Assembly: GCA_012838995.1 (NCBI GenBank)
Contig: DUOD01000057.1
Coordinates: 1 to 64,000 of the forward strand
Origin: Clostridiales bacterium
Lineage (GTDB): Bacteria; Bacillota; Clostridia; DUOD01
Reading direction: 5' to 3'
Length of the DNA stretch: 64,000 bases
Shown here: positions 24,924 to 33,969 of the stretch, one piece after another
Layout: every line of letters begins with the position of its first letter
How positions within the stretch are numbered: position 1 is the stretch's first letter
Position numbers and translations under genes: made by a program
The notes under the pieces: generated by a model
Databases searched by the model: none
Told to the model about the DNA's origin: nothing
Seen by the model: only the letters and a program-made list of their open reading frames with translations

Positions 24924-25170
24924 AAAACTTCAAATGTTGGAATTATGGGAAAAAAGCCATAAAGGGAAAAGGCACGATTAGGGATGTAAGGGATGGAGAA
25001 AGCAAAGGTGTATATGGGGCAGGGAAGGGGTTATATGTATTGCGAGTACCCGGTCGCCGGTGGCCGACGGGTTGCGGTGTCAAGGTATGGATGTTGAAAA
25101 TTTCATGCAAATCCTTTTCGTCCCTGTGGATACGGTGTCGACGGTTATTATCAAAGGACGAATGGGCCTG

Positions 25171-26073
25171 CTACTTAATTGTTTGTAAGTTCTTTAATAG
25201 GATATCGGCCTTAAGTTTAACCAGTACCAGGTCCTTTTGGCCCACCACCCTTATAAAGTCATCCACGGCATAGTCGATCTTTTCGTTAAGGTTTTTATCG
25301 GGTGTTTGCATTTTTCCCTTTGCCCTTTCCCAAGCATCCCGTATGTCGGGGAGCAACTGCTCGGCGTTTTCCCAGTCATCCTCCTGGCCGTATAGGATAA
25401 CCTGCTGTACATAGTATTTAACTTCCTTACATTCGGGCGGTGCATGGTGTTTGTACAGGTTTAAAAATTTCGGGAAGTATTGATACAGCTTATTGGCGGC
25501 CAGCAGGGTTTGGGATTCGTTGCGGGCGGTCACTTGCCGAGTAAGGGCATCCAACTGGACTTCAAAATCGGATATAAGGCGGTTGCCCGCCCCGTCCCTT
25601 TTGGCCTGAGGCTCGAAACTGTTCCATTGGCTGTGGAGGGCCTGTATTTTGGTGTCAAAGCCCGTCCAGTCTATCTCGGGCTTTTTTTGCTGCCTGCTCT
25701 GCTGTTTCCCCTGTTCCTGCTGTCCTTCCCCTTGCCCTTGCTTTTTCTGCTGCCCCTGCTTTTCACTTTCTTGTCCTTCTTTTTCCTGTTGTTCCTGCTG
25801 CCCCTGCTGCTCGGTTTTTTGTGCCAGGCCGTTGTCCTGGGCCTGTTGCTTCTCTATTTTCTGCCGCTGCTCTTTTATATTTTGTATTTGTTTAATAATG
25901 CTATCGGTCTGTTCTTCCATGCTTAACAAGGATTTGGGAGGGTCTTTTTTTTGTTGCTGCTGCTGTTGTTGGTTTTGCTCCCGTGGACGCCTAAAAAATT
26001 GGCTGCAACCGGTGCCATGAATAAATACTAAAAGTATTAGGGCTAATAATATATAAATTTTAAGCCTTTTCAT
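25171..26073 (-). CDS. Lipoprotein with a long Gln/Glu-rich linker
   Basis: The 300-residue protein has a signal peptide with lipobox GTGC (Cys23) and so should sit on the outer face of the membrane. A QNQQQQQQQ tract follows, then from about residue 50 to 135 a segment dominated by Gln, Glu and Lys, probably flexible or coiled coil, and a globular helical C-terminal half (about 136-300) with WTGFDTKIQALHSQWNSFE. I do not recognise a named domain. It is monocistronic between an SDR and the addB operon, which is divergent. A structural or surface role is plausible; nothing in sequence shows a catalytic site. Confidence 0.75.
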   Translation of the reverse strand: MKRLKIYILLALILLVFIHGTGCSQFFRRPREQNQQQQQQQKKDPPKSLLSMEEQTDSIIKQIQNIKEQRQKIEKQQAQDNGLAQKTEQQGQQEQQEKEGQESEKQGQQKKQGQGEGQQEQGKQQSRQQKKPEIDWTGFDTKIQALHSQWNSFEPQAKRDGAGNRLISDFEVQLDALTRQVTARNESQTLLAANKLYQYFPKFLNLYKHHAPPECKEVKYYVQQVILYGQEDDWENAEQLLPDIRDAWERAKGKMQTPDKNLNEKIDYAVDDFIRVVGQKDLVLVKLKADILLKNLQTIK

Positions 26074-26228
26074 CCAATCACCTCAAAAATATTATTTCCC
26101 CAATTATGGGGAAATATTGTTGGATTCATAAATGACCGTTAAATAAGAAGGTAAGTCTGTCCCATGGGTGAGAGTTACACTAATCTAATTTTTCCCGGCG
26201 GGGTATGTTATAATACCATTAACAGATA

Positions 26229-29200
26229 ATGGGGGGCTGGGATGTGAAGGCTGAGGTACATATTGCACCGCTTTTCTCAAATCATAGGATGGAATTGATT
26301 GACTTTTGCCTGCGATTACAAAGACAGGGCATGGGATTTTTGTATATATTACCCTCCCGGGATTCCATATTCAACGTCAGAAATTACATACTCCGAAAGA
26401 ACGGCGGCATGGTCCAATCCGGGGTTATAATGTTTGACGATTTGGAAAGGATGATCGCCGGGGATTACATAGATGCCCATAGGGTACTCAAACCCTGGGT
26501 TGGCCGTATACTGCTGAAAAAGGCGGCGGTACAGGTGGCCGGCAACCTTAAATGCTTTGGCGATGTCCTTGACAAGGAAGGCTTTATAGATGAGGTGGCA
26601 TCGGTAATAAAATCCATTAAACGCAGGACCTGCTTGGCCCCGAAAGAGTATCTAAAGAGTATTCAGGCGCTAAAGCATAAACCTTATCTTTATGACAAGG
26701 CCCATGATATTTATCTTATATACAGCGCCTATCAAAAGGAACTGTACAATCTGAGGCTTTATGATGACGATGACCTGGCTCTTAAGGCCGTGGAGCTTGC
26801 CGGCCGCTCCCCTTCCCTGGACAATATAAGGGCTGTTATAATAGACGGGTTTATAAATGTGGACAGGGTGGACATGGGCATAATTTACGGCCTGAAAAAA
26901 AGAAACCACATGGATATTATCTGCAGCGTTGCCTTTTCCACTCCCTTTATAGATACTTTCCTTTCCCAAAACATTGTCAAAGACTTTAAGGAAGCGGGAT
27001 TTTCAGTAAAAAAGATTAAAGCGGATGAACCATGGGATACAAAAGCCACAGGTGGGCCAAAAGGTGTCAAGTTGGACCATGACATCCTAAAAACCGCTGT
27101 AGGGGCAGAATACAATGGAGCAGGATATAACGGCCCTGAAAGCCGCTGCATAGGGGATTTGGCTTTTAATATCTTTACCGGGCGCCGGCCGGCCATACAG
27201 GGCGGCAACTGTATAAAACTTTATAGTTATCCCACCATTGAAGCGGAAGTTCGCCAGACTGCCCGGCTGATTAAAGATAAGCTTATAAAAGGCGAGAAGG
27301 CTGAAGAGATAGGGGTATATATCAACAATCCCCAGGAGTATTTCCCGTATGTACGGAGTATTTTTAAGGAATTTAATATACCTATAGCCCTTCCTGAAAC
27401 CGTCAATCTGGGCGGTGTGCCCCTGGTGGTGGATATTATGGAACATCTAACCGAAACCCTGGGTGATGAGGATACCTTTGAGGGGTTTGTTAATGACGCC
27501 CTTTTGGCCGTTGAGCATTCCCATATAAGGGATGACATGTTAAGGCAGGGGGATTTGAAGGATGACTACGGGTGGCAATTGTTTTTAAGGGAAGTACGGG
27601 CGTATAACGGGTTTTTGAATGTATTAAAGGATCTGGAGTCGGGGTATAAAGCTCTGGGCATGTTCCGAACAAAAACCCATAGGGATACCTTTTTACGGCA
27701 TGTAACGGATATTATTGATAGGACTGACATAGTTATGAAGCCGTTACCTCGCCGGGGTGTGGTGGTTTTAAATACCGACCGGGCCCGGGGCATAAGCTTT
27801 AACTGGGTGTTTATACTGGGAGCAAACGAAGGTGTTATACCCCGCATCCATACGGCCCCGGTGGTGTTTAGCATGGCGGAATATAATATGTTGTGGGACG
27901 TTGGTATAACCCTACATAACAGCCGTTGGGAACTATACCGGGAAAAGATACGGTTTATACTTGCCCTGGCCTCGGCCGGCAAGGGCCTTAGCATCAGTTA
28001 TACCACCAGTAGCCAGGATGATGGATATGCCATACAATCCTCCTTTGTGGATGAGGTGGCAGCCATGGTACCCTCCTCGGTGGAGGAGGGGGTTACCCTA
28101 AGGGATATAATGATGTTGCCCCTTAAGGAAGTTATGAGTCCCAGGGAACTGGCGGTGCAGGCCATGCTGGCCTGTTGGCGGGATCCGTGGCAAACGGGTA
28201 CCTTAAACCCAAGCGTTTTTGACTTGCTCCGTGATCGACTGGGACGGCTGGCAGGGCTGGTGGATTTCCCGTTAAAGGCGGGTATGATAGAGTTCTCAAG
28301 GTATTATTCGCCCGAATTTGACCGGTATGACGGCATAATCGGCAGCGATTTTTTGCCTCAGGTTAGCGGTCAGTATTATTTTACCGTCTCCCAGATCAAT
28401 ACATATTTTAAGTGCCCCTTTAGACATATGATGGAATACGTCTTTAAATTGGATGCCTATCAAGAGGATGAAGAACAGTATACAAGCATGGACCTGGGTA
28501 ATATTTACCACCAACTGCTGGAGGGTTACTACAGGGAAGCTCGGGATTTTGACGCTTTGGATGAGAAATTGCTCAAAGGATGTATGGATAAGGTATTTAG
28601 CAGACTCAGGGATATTAACCAAAGCGAGGCCGTATTGCATGCCATAAAGCAGGAGGTAGAAGACACGATAAAGGCCTTTATACAGCACGATTTAAATCGG
28701 CTTAAGCACTATAAACAAGCCACCGACGGCCGGCGAGTATTGCGGCCCTACCTGATAGAATACAAGATTGTTGATGATGACTTCTCTGGGGGCATAGCCT
28801 TTAAATCCAGAATAGACAGGATCGACCTGGAATATAGCACTGACACCGGTCGGCCCACCGGTAAGTTTATTATATATGATTATAAAAAAAAGAACGTCCA
28901 TGGCCTGGACGATCTCCTAAAGGCCAGGGACAGTCAATTGCCCGTTTACTATAGTTCGTTGGTCGACAGCCTAAAGGAACAATTGGATTTATCCCATACT
29001 GACTGTATGGGTCTTATGTATCTGGGAGTGGAACCGAGCGGCTCCCGGCATAAGGTGGACGGCGTCATAAGGCGGGAATACAAATGTGAACTGGGCCAGG
29101 CAAGGAAGCATTACCTGCTAGATAAGGAAATGTTTGATGCCGTAATGGATTTTTGCCGGGAAACGTTGAAAGAGGCCGTACGGGACATACAAAGGGGCCG

Positions 29201-29318
29201 TTTTCATCCGCCCAGGATGTGCACCCACAAAGACGGGTATTCGATGTTTAAATGTCCCTGGGAGGGCGCATGCCGCTACCACGGTGCCAGGATGGCACAA
29301 AAGGTTTTTTGCCGTTAG
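26229..29318 (+). CDS. addB: AddB-like subunit of the AddAB helicase-nuclease (PD-(D/E)XK, Fe-S type)
   Basis: With AddA this protein should resect double-strand DNA ends for recombination. It shows the AddB layout over 1029 residues: a helicase-like N-terminal part without enzyme motifs, GVVVLNTDRARGISFNWVFILGANEGVIPR, then the nuclease domain with YFKCPFRHMMEYVF, GNIYHQLLEGYY, the catalytic FIIYDYKKK, and a C-terminal cysteine set (MC-x10-C-x5-C) that with CPFRH could hold the 4Fe-4S cluster. The usual N-terminal Walker A loop (GRAGSGKT) is not seen. The ATG at 26229 lacks a ribosome site; a GTG at 26244 after GGGGGG is a likely alternative. It is first in the operon addB-addA-yhaO-yhaN. 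Confidence 0.9.
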   Translation: MGGWDVKAEVHIAPLFSNHRMELIDFCLRLQRQGMGFLYILPSRDSIFNVRNYILRKNGGMVQSGVIMFDDLERMIAGDYIDAHRVLKPWVGRILLKKAAVQVAGNLKCFGDVLDKEGFIDEVASVIKSIKRRTCLAPKEYLKSIQALKHKPYLYDKAHDIYLIYSAYQKELYNLRLYDDDDLALKAVELAGRSPSLDNIRAVIIDGFINVDRVDMGIIYGLKKRNHMDIICSVAFSTPFIDTFLSQNIVKDFKEAGFSVKKIKADEPWDTKATGGPKGVKLDHDILKTAVGAEYNGAGYNGPESRCIGDLAFNIFTGRRPAIQGGNCIKLYSYPTIEAEVRQTARLIKDKLIKGEKAEEIGVYINNPQEYFPYVRSIFKEFNIPIALPETVNLGGVPLVVDIMEHLTETLGDEDTFEGFVNDALLAVEHSHIRDDMLRQGDLKDDYGWQLFLREVRAYNGFLNVLKDLESGYKALGMFRTKTHRDTFLRHVTDIIDRTDIVMKPLPRRGVVVLNTDRARGISFNWVFILGANEGVIPRIHTAPVVFSMAEYNMLWDVGITLHNSRWELYREKIRFILALASAGKGLSISYTTSSQDDGYAIQSSFVDEVAAMVPSSVEEGVTLRDIMMLPLKEVMSPRELAVQAMLACWRDPWQTGTLNPSVFDLLRDRLGRLAGLVDFPLKAGMIEFSRYYSPEFDRYDGIIGSDFLPQVSGQYYFTVSQINTYFKCPFRHMMEYVFKLDAYQEDEEQYTSMDLGNIYHQLLEGYYREARDFDALDEKLLKGCMDKVFSRLRDINQSEAVLHAIKQEVEDTIKAFIQHDLNRLKHYKQATDGRRVLRPYLIEYKIVDDDFSGGIAFKSRIDRIDLEYSTDTGRPTGKFIIYDYKKKNVHGLDDLLKARDSQLPVYYSSLVDSLKEQLDLSHTDCMGLMYLGVEPSGSRHKVDGVIRREYKCELGQARKHYLLDKEMFDAVMDFCRETLKEAVRDIQRGRFHPPRMCTHKDGYSMFKCPWEGACRYHGARMAQKVFCR

Positions 29319-29401
29319 TCGGTCGGAAGGACGGAGCAATTTAGCATATTGGGCTGTTTGTGATATTTCATGATGGACAGAGCTTTGCTGGGGAGGTAAT
29401 T

Positions 29402-32400
29402 GTGCTGGACAAACAAAAGCTGATGGAATTGTTTGAATTAAATGAGCAGCAGTTGGAGGCTGTGGATATTACCCGGAATATCTCGGTATCGGCCGGGGCG
29501 GGGAGCGGTAAAACCAGGCTACTGGTGGCCAGGTTTTTACTGCTGCTGTTGGAGGACGACGGGGTGGAAATGGATAACATAGCCGCCGTCACCTTTACAA
29601 ATAAGGCCGCCCTTGAGATGAAGGAACGGATACGGTCGGTTATAGACCGGTGTATAAGGACGGACAGGGACGACGGACGGACGCGCTGGTACAAGTATAA
29701 GGAAGACCTGTTTTTTGCCAATATCAATACCATTCACGGCCTGTGCAGTACCATTATCAGGGAAAATGCCGGTATGTTGGGCATTGATCCCAACTTTTCC
29801 GTGATGGATGATGTGGACAGGATCATGGTGCAAAGGGACATATCTCGCAGCGTGGTCAAGAAATACACCGGTGACCCGACCTATTCACAGCAGGTTCGGC
29901 AATTGGTGCGTATGTATGACACAGGGTATATAACAAGCGGGCGGTTGGCTGCCCACCTTGTGGCAATTTTGGGCAAGGCACTGGAGCTGGGGTTGTCCCT
30001 TGACGATATAAAAAAGGATGCTGGTCCCCATACGGTAGAATTTATGCTGTGTTCCATGGTGGAGGAGATAAATGCCCTGTACAGAGATTATAAGTATTCC
30101 CGTGGTATGTTGGATTTTACCGACCTTGAAACCCTTACCTTGAAACTCCTTAAGAATCCTAGCATCAGGACTTTTTACAGGAACAGGTTCAAAAGGTTTT
30201 TGGTGGACGAGTTTCAGGATACCAATAAAGTTCAAAAGGAAATAATATATTCCCTGGTAACGGGGGATGACGGCAGGTTGCTGGACAAAAGGCTGTTTAT
30301 AGTGGGCGACTTGAAACAATCCATCTACGGTTTTAGGGGTACCGATTACAAAATCTTCGAGCAAGTCACCCGTGATATGGGTCCCGGCAGTCAAAGGACC
30401 TTGGATATATGCTACAGGAGCCTGCCTGAGGTTATACAGTCGATAAACGTTATTTTTCAGCCCATCCTAAAAGGCTACCGGCCCCTCAAGGCTCCAGCGG
30501 GTGCCCGGGCGACCGGCCGCACTGCCGTGGAACTTATAACCTATAATCCACCTAAGAAGGAGGAAGATCCTGCTAAGGCGGTGAAGGATATGATAAAGGC
30601 CGGGGAGGGTTGCGATATCCAAATTTTGAAAGAAGGACTTAAGAGGCTGAGGGAGGAATTGGACAAACAGCCCCCGGCGGCCGATCCGGAAGCCCGGGTT
30701 ATTGCCCAACGTATAGCCAAGCTGGTGGATACCGAAGGGTATGCCTATAAAGACATATCCATCCTGGTGAGGAGTCGGTATAAGGTACCTGTTTATGAAC
30801 AACAGCTGGCCGCGGCGGGTATACCATACTGCCTGCTGGGCGGTAAGGGATTGTATGAAAAACAGGAGATAGTGGATATTCTGTCCCTTTATAAGTTTAT
30901 AGTATGTCCCGAGGACCTGGTATCCTTTATCACCGCCATGCGCAGTCCCTTGTTTTGCATTCCCGATGATATGCTGGCTCGGTTGATGAACGAGTATGTT
31001 GAAAACAAGCTTGATCATATGCTGGATGCCTTTGAATACGTAATAGAAACCCTTGATGAAGGGGATGATGGTTTTTATTATTTAAACAGGGCCCATGACA
31101 TACTTAGCAGGCTTATGAAGGAAAAGGGTTATTTGAACACAACCGGCCTGCTGGAGACCATAATCGACAGGTGTGAGGTAATGCAGGTACTGGCCACCCA
31201 GAGCCATGGTCCCCAGCGTTTGGTTAATGTGGAAAAGCTTCTTGGCATTGCCCGCCGGTTTGAAGCCAAGGGGATGTTTAAGCCCCAGCAGTTTATCGAA
31301 TATCTGGATACCATGGACGAACAGGTGGGGGATGAGGGCGAGGGTGCCCTGGACACCGAAGACAGTGACGCAGTTAAGATCATGACCATACACGGTGCAA
31401 AGGGTTTGGAGTTTGACGTGGTGATAGTACCTTCCATAGACTCAGAATGTGTCTCCAGGATGAAAAGATGGGTGCCGCCCCTGGTATTGGACGAAGACTT
31501 GGGTTTAATAGCAGGCGGTACATCACAAGCAGAGCAAAACCCAAAATTCGATGAATACCTATCCCGACAGGCCCAAAGGGAGATAGATGAAAACAACAGG
31601 ATTTATTACGTGGCCATGACCAGGGCCAAGAAACTGTGTATACTCATAGCCAAGAACAAGGACTGTTCAAAGGATTTTAAAAAGCAGCCCCTGGTGCTGG
31701 ACAGTTTTTATAAGCAGCTAAGGTATGTGACAGACGTTGAGGGAGTTAACATACCGTATTTTAAAGAAGTCCTGTGGGATCCCGATTTTCTCCCCGGGGC
31801 TGCATATGCCGGCCATTACGATAAATGGCTGGACGACCTTGATATAAATTTAATAGCACCCAGGCTGGACTATAAATGCCAGGAAGAGGCGTGGTTATTC
31901 ACAAGTCCCAGCAGGTATTTGGATTATCTGAAATGTCCCAGGGGGTATTATTTTAAATACGTGGCATTGATCGACGGTTTGGAAGAGACTGGCGGGATTT
32001 TAGCGGAGGCCATGGAAGAACAAGGTCTCCAACACCCCGAGACGGTGGGCGGTGATGTAATGGGCACCATGGTACACGATATTTTGCGTCGCATGGTACA
32101 GGAGGGGCTGCCCTTTAATACCGCCTTTGACAGGTCGGTAAAGGGCCGGCCGGGTTTGAGCGGCAAGGATGTCCCAAATTGTTATGCACAGATTAAGAGG
32201 TATGTGGATAACTTTTTGTCCATAGACGGGCAAGTAAAGGACCTTATGGAGGGCCAACGGGTAAAAACCTTGTGCGAGTATTCCTTTTCCTATCTGCCCC
32301 ACCCCGGTAAAAGGGTGGTTATAGGGGGTTCTGTGGATAGGGTGGACGTATACCGGTCTGGGGATAAAAATACAGCTTTAATAATTGATTATAAGACCAA

Positions 32401-32731
32401 CCGTGTTGAAGATGCCGGGGATGTTCAGACTCTGGCCCGATATTACGGTACACAGTTAAAACTTTACGCCCGGGCGGTGGGCAATCTCTTATACATACAA
32501 AACAGAGCAATTGATGAAATTAGGATGATGTTGTACCTGTTGGATTGCGGCCGGTGGGTGGAGGTACCCTATGATGACCGTGACATAGACCGTATGACGG
32601 AGCGGATGTATACCGATCTTAGCGGCGGAGCGGGGGACGGTGGCGTGGAAAGCTTTCCTACCCGGCAGGGACAACATTGCATGGGGTGCTCGTATAAAGT
32701 GATTTGTGACAAGGCGGTGATGGTTAAATGA
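29402..32731 (+). CDS. addA: AddA helicase-nuclease subunit (UvrD/Rep type)
   Basis: The motor subunit of AddAB is a 1109-residue SF1A helicase with a C-terminal RecB-type nuclease. Motifs in order: LNEQQLEAV and Walker A SAGAGSGKT, TFTNKAALEMKERI, TIHGLC, LVDEFQDTNKVQ (Walker B), VGDLKQSIYGFRG, MTIHGAKGLEFDVVIVPS, YVAMTRAKK, then the nuclease IIDYKTNRVED and a final CMGCSYKVICDK cysteine segment. The GTG at 29402 is chosen, 5 nt after GGGGAGG; the frame reaches 29360. It is somewhat shorter than the B. subtilis protein. Its stop overlaps the start of the YhaO-like gene by 4 nt (ATGA), so the operon is tightly coupled. Confidence 0.95.
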   Translation: MLDKQKLMELFELNEQQLEAVDITRNISVSAGAGSGKTRLLVARFLLLLLEDDGVEMDNIAAVTFTNKAALEMKERIRSVIDRCIRTDRDDGRTRWYKYKEDLFFANINTIHGLCSTIIRENAGMLGIDPNFSVMDDVDRIMVQRDISRSVVKKYTGDPTYSQQVRQLVRMYDTGYITSGRLAAHLVAILGKALELGLSLDDIKKDAGPHTVEFMLCSMVEEINALYRDYKYSRGMLDFTDLETLTLKLLKNPSIRTFYRNRFKRFLVDEFQDTNKVQKEIIYSLVTGDDGRLLDKRLFIVGDLKQSIYGFRGTDYKIFEQVTRDMGPGSQRTLDICYRSLPEVIQSINVIFQPILKGYRPLKAPAGARATGRTAVELITYNPPKKEEDPAKAVKDMIKAGEGCDIQILKEGLKRLREELDKQPPAADPEARVIAQRIAKLVDTEGYAYKDISILVRSRYKVPVYEQQLAAAGIPYCLLGGKGLYEKQEIVDILSLYKFIVCPEDLVSFITAMRSPLFCIPDDMLARLMNEYVENKLDHMLDAFEYVIETLDEGDDGFYYLNRAHDILSRLMKEKGYLNTTGLLETIIDRCEVMQVLATQSHGPQRLVNVEKLLGIARRFEAKGMFKPQQFIEYLDTMDEQVGDEGEGALDTEDSDAVKIMTIHGAKGLEFDVVIVPSIDSECVSRMKRWVPPLVLDEDLGLIAGGTSQAEQNPKFDEYLSRQAQREIDENNRIYYVAMTRAKKLCILIAKNKDCSKDFKKQPLVLDSFYKQLRYVTDVEGVNIPYFKEVLWDPDFLPGAAYAGHYDKWLDDLDINLIAPRLDYKCQEEAWLFTSPSRYLDYLKCPRGYYFKYVALIDGLEETGGILAEAMEEQGLQHPETVGGDVMGTMVHDILRRMVQEGLPFNTAFDRSVKGRPGLSGKDVPNCYAQIKRYVDNFLSIDGQVKDLMEGQRVKTLCEYSFSYLPHPGKRVVIGGSVDRVDVYRSGDKNTALIIDYKTNRVEDAGDVQTLARYYGTQLKLYARAVGNLLYIQNRAIDEIRMMLYLLDCGRWVEVPYDDRDIDRMTERMYTDLSGGAGDGGVESFPTRQGQHCMGCSYKVICDKAVMVK

Positions 32732-33969
32732 TACCGTTGAAATTTGTGCATATGGCCGATGTACATTTGGATGCCGGGTTTTACAGCCGGCAGGAAGGGG
32801 TTAGGAAAAGGCTGAGGGATGCTGTCAGGATTGCCTTTCAAAGGGGCGTGGACCTGTGTATAGACCAACAGGTTCATTGCCTGCTAATTGCCGGTGATCT
32901 TTTCGATGGACAGCGCTTGTCCTTTGAGACCGAAAAATTTTTGATAGAAAACATGAACAGGTTAAACGAATACGGTATACAGGTGTTTTATTGTACCGGC
33001 AACCATGATCCCGGGGGTATGGGCCAATACAGTAATGTTAAATGGCCTTCCAACGTCCGTGTCTTTGGTGATGAAAAAATAGAGACTGCCGAGATTAAAA
33101 ACCGGGAGGGCCGAGTGGTGGGCAGGGTAGTATCCTGCGGCCATGGCAGCCGTAATTTAAACCGCAACTTAGTAAAGGATTTCCCGCAAGCCCAGGATGA
33201 TGTATGCCATATAGGCCTTGTTCATGCCATGGTGACGGGTGCCGCATCACTGGCCAATCACTGCCGGTATGCACCCTGTTCCTTGGATGATTTGATGTCA
33301 AAGGAATACCATTACTGGGCCTTGGGCCATATTCATACCCGGCAGCAAATGGGCGATGGTATATATTATCCGGGTAATATCCAGGGCCGGCATCCCGGCG
33401 AGACGGGGGATAGGGGATGCTACCTGGTGGAGGTATATCCGGGTGGTATACCCCATGTAGAGTTTTGTCCCCTGGCCGCTGTTAAATGGCATCAATTAAC
33501 GTTGGATAATCTTGCGGATGTTTCCCATGTGGAGGAACTGGAGGCCTGTATAATACAGCTGTGCAATAAGGCATTGGAGGATGAACAACTGCCTGCCCGG
33601 GATCACATAATGAGAATATACCTTACGGGCAGTTGTCCGTTATACGACCGGCTGGAAGACGAGGAGGACGTGGCCTTTTTGGAGGAGCAGATTACATACC
33701 AAACCGGGGTTTTATCGGTTGAAATATTGTCGGGGCTACGGCCGCCGGTGGTTGCCGATAAATATATTAATGATGTAAACCTATTGGCCCATGTGCTTAA
33801 TCTAATAGAAGAGGCAGAGCTGCGGGACGATGTATTGGAACGGTTAATACCCGACCAATTGGCGGCGGGCAGGTTTGCCGACAGCAAAGAAAGGCTGGCA
33901 TATGCAAGAAGCCTTTTAAAGGGGCTTAAGCAAGAGGCGGTAGCCAGAATGGTGGTGGACGGGGAATGA
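32728..33969 (+). CDS. yhaO: Metallophosphoesterase of the SbcD/YhaO type (DNA exonuclease)
   Basis: The 413-residue protein is a calcineurin-like phosphoesterase. The metal-site motifs are complete: HMADVHLD (D-x-H), LLIAGDLFDG (GDxxD), YCTGNHD (GNHD/E), VHAM, and WALGHIHTRQ (GHxH). It should act with the YhaN-like ATPase as an SbcCD/Mre11-Rad50-like nuclease on DNA ends. It overlaps addA by 4 nt and the next gene by 4 nt. Its C-terminal half (about residue 250 on) is the capping and accessory region and is less conserved. Confidence 0.93.
   Translation: MIPLKFVHMADVHLDAGFYSRQEGVRKRLRDAVRIAFQRGVDLCIDQQVHCLLIAGDLFDGQRLSFETEKFLIENMNRLNEYGIQVFYCTGNHDPGGMGQYSNVKWPSNVRVFGDEKIETAEIKNREGRVVGRVVSCGHGSRNLNRNLVKDFPQAQDDVCHIGLVHAMVTGAASLANHCRYAPCSLDDLMSKEYHYWALGHIHTRQQMGDGIYYPGNIQGRHPGETGDRGCYLVEVYPGGIPHVEFCPLAAVKWHQLTLDNLADVSHVEELEACIIQLCNKALEDEQLPARDHIMRIYLTGSCPLYDRLEDEEDVAFLEEQITYQTGVLSVEILSGLRPPVVADKYINDVNLLAHVLNLIEEAELRDDVLERLIPDQLAAGRFADSKERLAYARSLLKGLKQEAVARMVVDGE

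Noticed and set aside
24914-25273. 119-codon open frame after the SDR gene
   Set aside because: Its composition is odd, it lacks a ribosome site, and its end runs antisense through the Gln-rich lipoprotein gene.
25480-26020. Long plus-strand frames rich in Leu/Phe or Cys/Phe
   Set aside because: They are the antisense reading of the Gln-rich tract, which gives low-complexity frames.
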